DNA of 5,929 bases from Deltaproteobacteria bacterium UBA7527. Lineage in GTDB: Bacteria; Desulfobacterota; Syntrophorhabdia; Syntrophorhabdales; Syntrophorhabdaceae. The stretch covers positions 60,984 through 66,912 of the forward strand of contig DLMV01000080.1 in assembly GCA_002478225.1 (NCBI GenBank), given 5' to 3'. A program made the position numbers and the translations under genes. The stretch's first letter is position 1. Each line of letters begins with the position of its first letter. Positions 5,249-5,929 of the stretch are shown piece by piece. The notes below the pieces were generated by a model. That model was not told the origin of the DNA and searched no databases. It saw only the letters and a program-made list of their open reading frames with translations.

Positions 5249-5608
5249 ATGACGCCTGTTGATGAAGAGCGTCCGTGGGGATACTACAAGGTACTTTGTG
5301 ATGAAAAAGACCACAAGGTAAAAAGGATCATTGTCCATCCCGGCAGGCGTTTAAGTCTCCAAAGGCACAGATCGCGCTCAGAGCACTGGTTCATTCTGTC
5401 CGGTGAAGGCATTGTAACGCTTGACGATTCAGAAATCTCTGTAAAAAGAGGCCAATCAGTCGACATTCCGGTGTATTCTTTGCACAGAATTATGAACACC
5501 GGCAAGGATGATCTCGCAATCATAGAGGTACAATCCGGCAGCGACTTCAGTGAAGATGATGTAGAACGGATCGAGGATGATTATGGACGGATTTCCAAGG
5601 AAATGTGA
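5249..5608 (+). CDS. Single-domain cupin, type II phosphomannose isomerase-like
   Basis: This 119-residue protein matches the C-terminal domain of bifunctional mannose-1-phosphate guanylyltransferase/mannose-6-phosphate isomerase (ManC/AlgA), without the nucleotidyltransferase domain that makes those enzymes about 480 residues long. Seen: ERPWGYYKVL at 7-16, LSLQRHRSRSEHW at 35-47, LSGEGIVTLDD at 50-60, VDIPVYSLHR at 71-80, IEVQSG at 92-97, and the terminal EDDYGR at 109-114. Probable metal ligands are Gln38, His40, Glu45 and His79. The usual second histidine of the HxHR motif is Ser42, a change I recall in other stand-alone relatives. GAGGAG at 5236-5241 sits 7 nt before ATG. The likely reaction is fructose-6-P/mannose-6-P isomerisation or a related sugar-phosphate role feeding surface polysaccharide; this is inferred. 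Divergent from the bactofilin operon, and 127 bp before the HU gene. Confidence 0.85.
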   Translation: MTPVDEERPWGYYKVLCDEKDHKVKRIIVHPGRRLSLQRHRSRSEHWFILSGEGIVTLDDSEISVKRGQSVDIPVYSLHRIMNTGKDDLAIIEVQSGSDFSEDDVERIEDDYGRISKEM

Positions 5609-5644
5609 ATTTTTAAAAAATGTTCTTTACAGCGTAAATAAATA

Positions 5645-5674
5645 TTGAATATTCTGTAGGATGAGGAGTATAAA
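5645..5674 (+). promoter_or_regulatory. Candidate promoter of the HU gene
   Basis: TTGAAT (5645-5650, 4/6) and TATAAA (5669-5674, 5/6) lie 18 bp apart. The -35 box overlaps AATATT-G-AATATT at 5641-5653, a perfect 13-bp odd-centred palindrome. The leader would be about 54 nt and contains a small stem, ACGGT/ACCGT at 5685-5689 and 5703-5707. No intrinsic terminator separates the cupin from HU: the palindrome after the cupin stop (5609-5621) is pure A/T. Confidence 0.35.
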
Positions 5675-5735
5675 CTACCTATGGACGGTTATTGCGGGAA
5701 CTACCGTAAATTAAAAATTAAAAGGAGGGGTATGT

Positions 5736-5929
5736 ATGACCAAAGTAGAACTGATAGGTAAGATAGCAGCCGACTCAAAGATATCGAAGGCTGCGGCTGG
5801 AAAGGCGCTGGAAGCCTTCCTCGATGGCGTCAAGAAGGCCCTTAAAAAGGACGAGAAGGTAACGCTTGTCGGTTTCGGGACATTCTCGGTATCCAAGAGG
5901 AAAGCAAGAAAAGGGAGAAACCCCAGGAC
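5736..5929 (+). CDS. hup: HU-family histone-like DNA-binding protein, truncated by window edge
   Basis: Sixty-four complete codons are visible of a protein normally about 90 residues long. HU dimers bend and compact nucleoid DNA with little sequence specificity. Seen: the helical N-terminus MTKVELIGKIAADSKISKAA, the GFGTF turn at 46-50, and the start of the basic beta-arm with Arg55, Arg58, Arg61 and Asn62-Pro63, Pro63 being the intercalating proline of HU/IHF. The rest of the arm and last helix are outside the window. AAAGGAGGGG at 5721-5730 is a very strong ribosome site 5 nt before ATG 5736; an ATG at 5732 is out of frame and soon hits a stop. It could also be an IHF subunit, but the ARKGRNP sequence is typical of HU. 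Confidence 0.95.
   Translation, partial: MTKVELIGKIAADSKISKAAAGKALEAFLDGVKKALKKDEKVTLVGFGTFSVSKRKARKGRNPR

Noticed and set aside
5284..5523. 79-codon minus-strand frame inside the cupin gene
   Set aside because: Antisense shadow of a well-conserved cupin with no motif of its own.
5609..5621. ATTTTTAAAAAAT palindrome after the cupin stop as a terminator
   Set aside because: Pure A/T stem with no stable loop or following T-run.
5681..5761. 26-codon frame upstream of and overlapping the HU start
   Set aside because: AGGAG lies 12 nt from its ATG, too far, and the sequence contains the HU ribosome site; likely chance.

Overview
The window looks like the chromosome of a Gram-negative, probably anaerobic, deltaproteobacterial-type organism. 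This is inferred from protein flavour only: the LigA sequence, several bactofilins with a membrane-anchored LytM peptidase, and moderately GC-rich genes split by very AT-rich spacers. The taxon cannot be fixed from the sequence alone.

Layout. Six genes run leftward from about 5059 to 1: a membrane-anchored M23 (LytM) peptidase, a canonical bactofilin translationally coupled to it, two further bactofilin paralogues (bac2, bac1), NAD-dependent DNA ligase ligA, and the N-terminal 95 codons of a methylthioadenosine/purine nucleoside phosphorylase cut off by the left edge. Two genes run rightward from 5249: a single-domain phosphomannose-isomerase-type cupin and the first 64 codons of an HU-family DNA-binding protein cut off by the right edge. 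The divergent spacer 5060-5248 carries a good sigma70-like promoter for the peptidase operon and a perfect -10 box facing the cupin. No tRNA, rRNA, CRISPR array, transposase or integrase was seen.

How the genes fit together. The peptidase plus three bactofilins form a plausible envelope-shape module: bactofilins polymerise into membrane-associated scaffolds and commonly sit beside M23 endopeptidases that trim peptidoglycan locally, as with CcmA and Csd proteins in Helicobacter. A weak terminator-like hairpin and a candidate promoter between bac3 and bac2 suggest that the last two bactofilins can be expressed separately. The ligase and phosphorylase are housekeeping genes that merely lie downstream.

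Most notable observation. bac1 and bac2 share a 160-bp patch with about 10 mismatches and no gaps, while the aligned 100 bp on one side is only about 56% identical and the other side is unalignable. These sharp borders point to recent gene conversion or patchwork duplication between neighbouring bactofilin genes.
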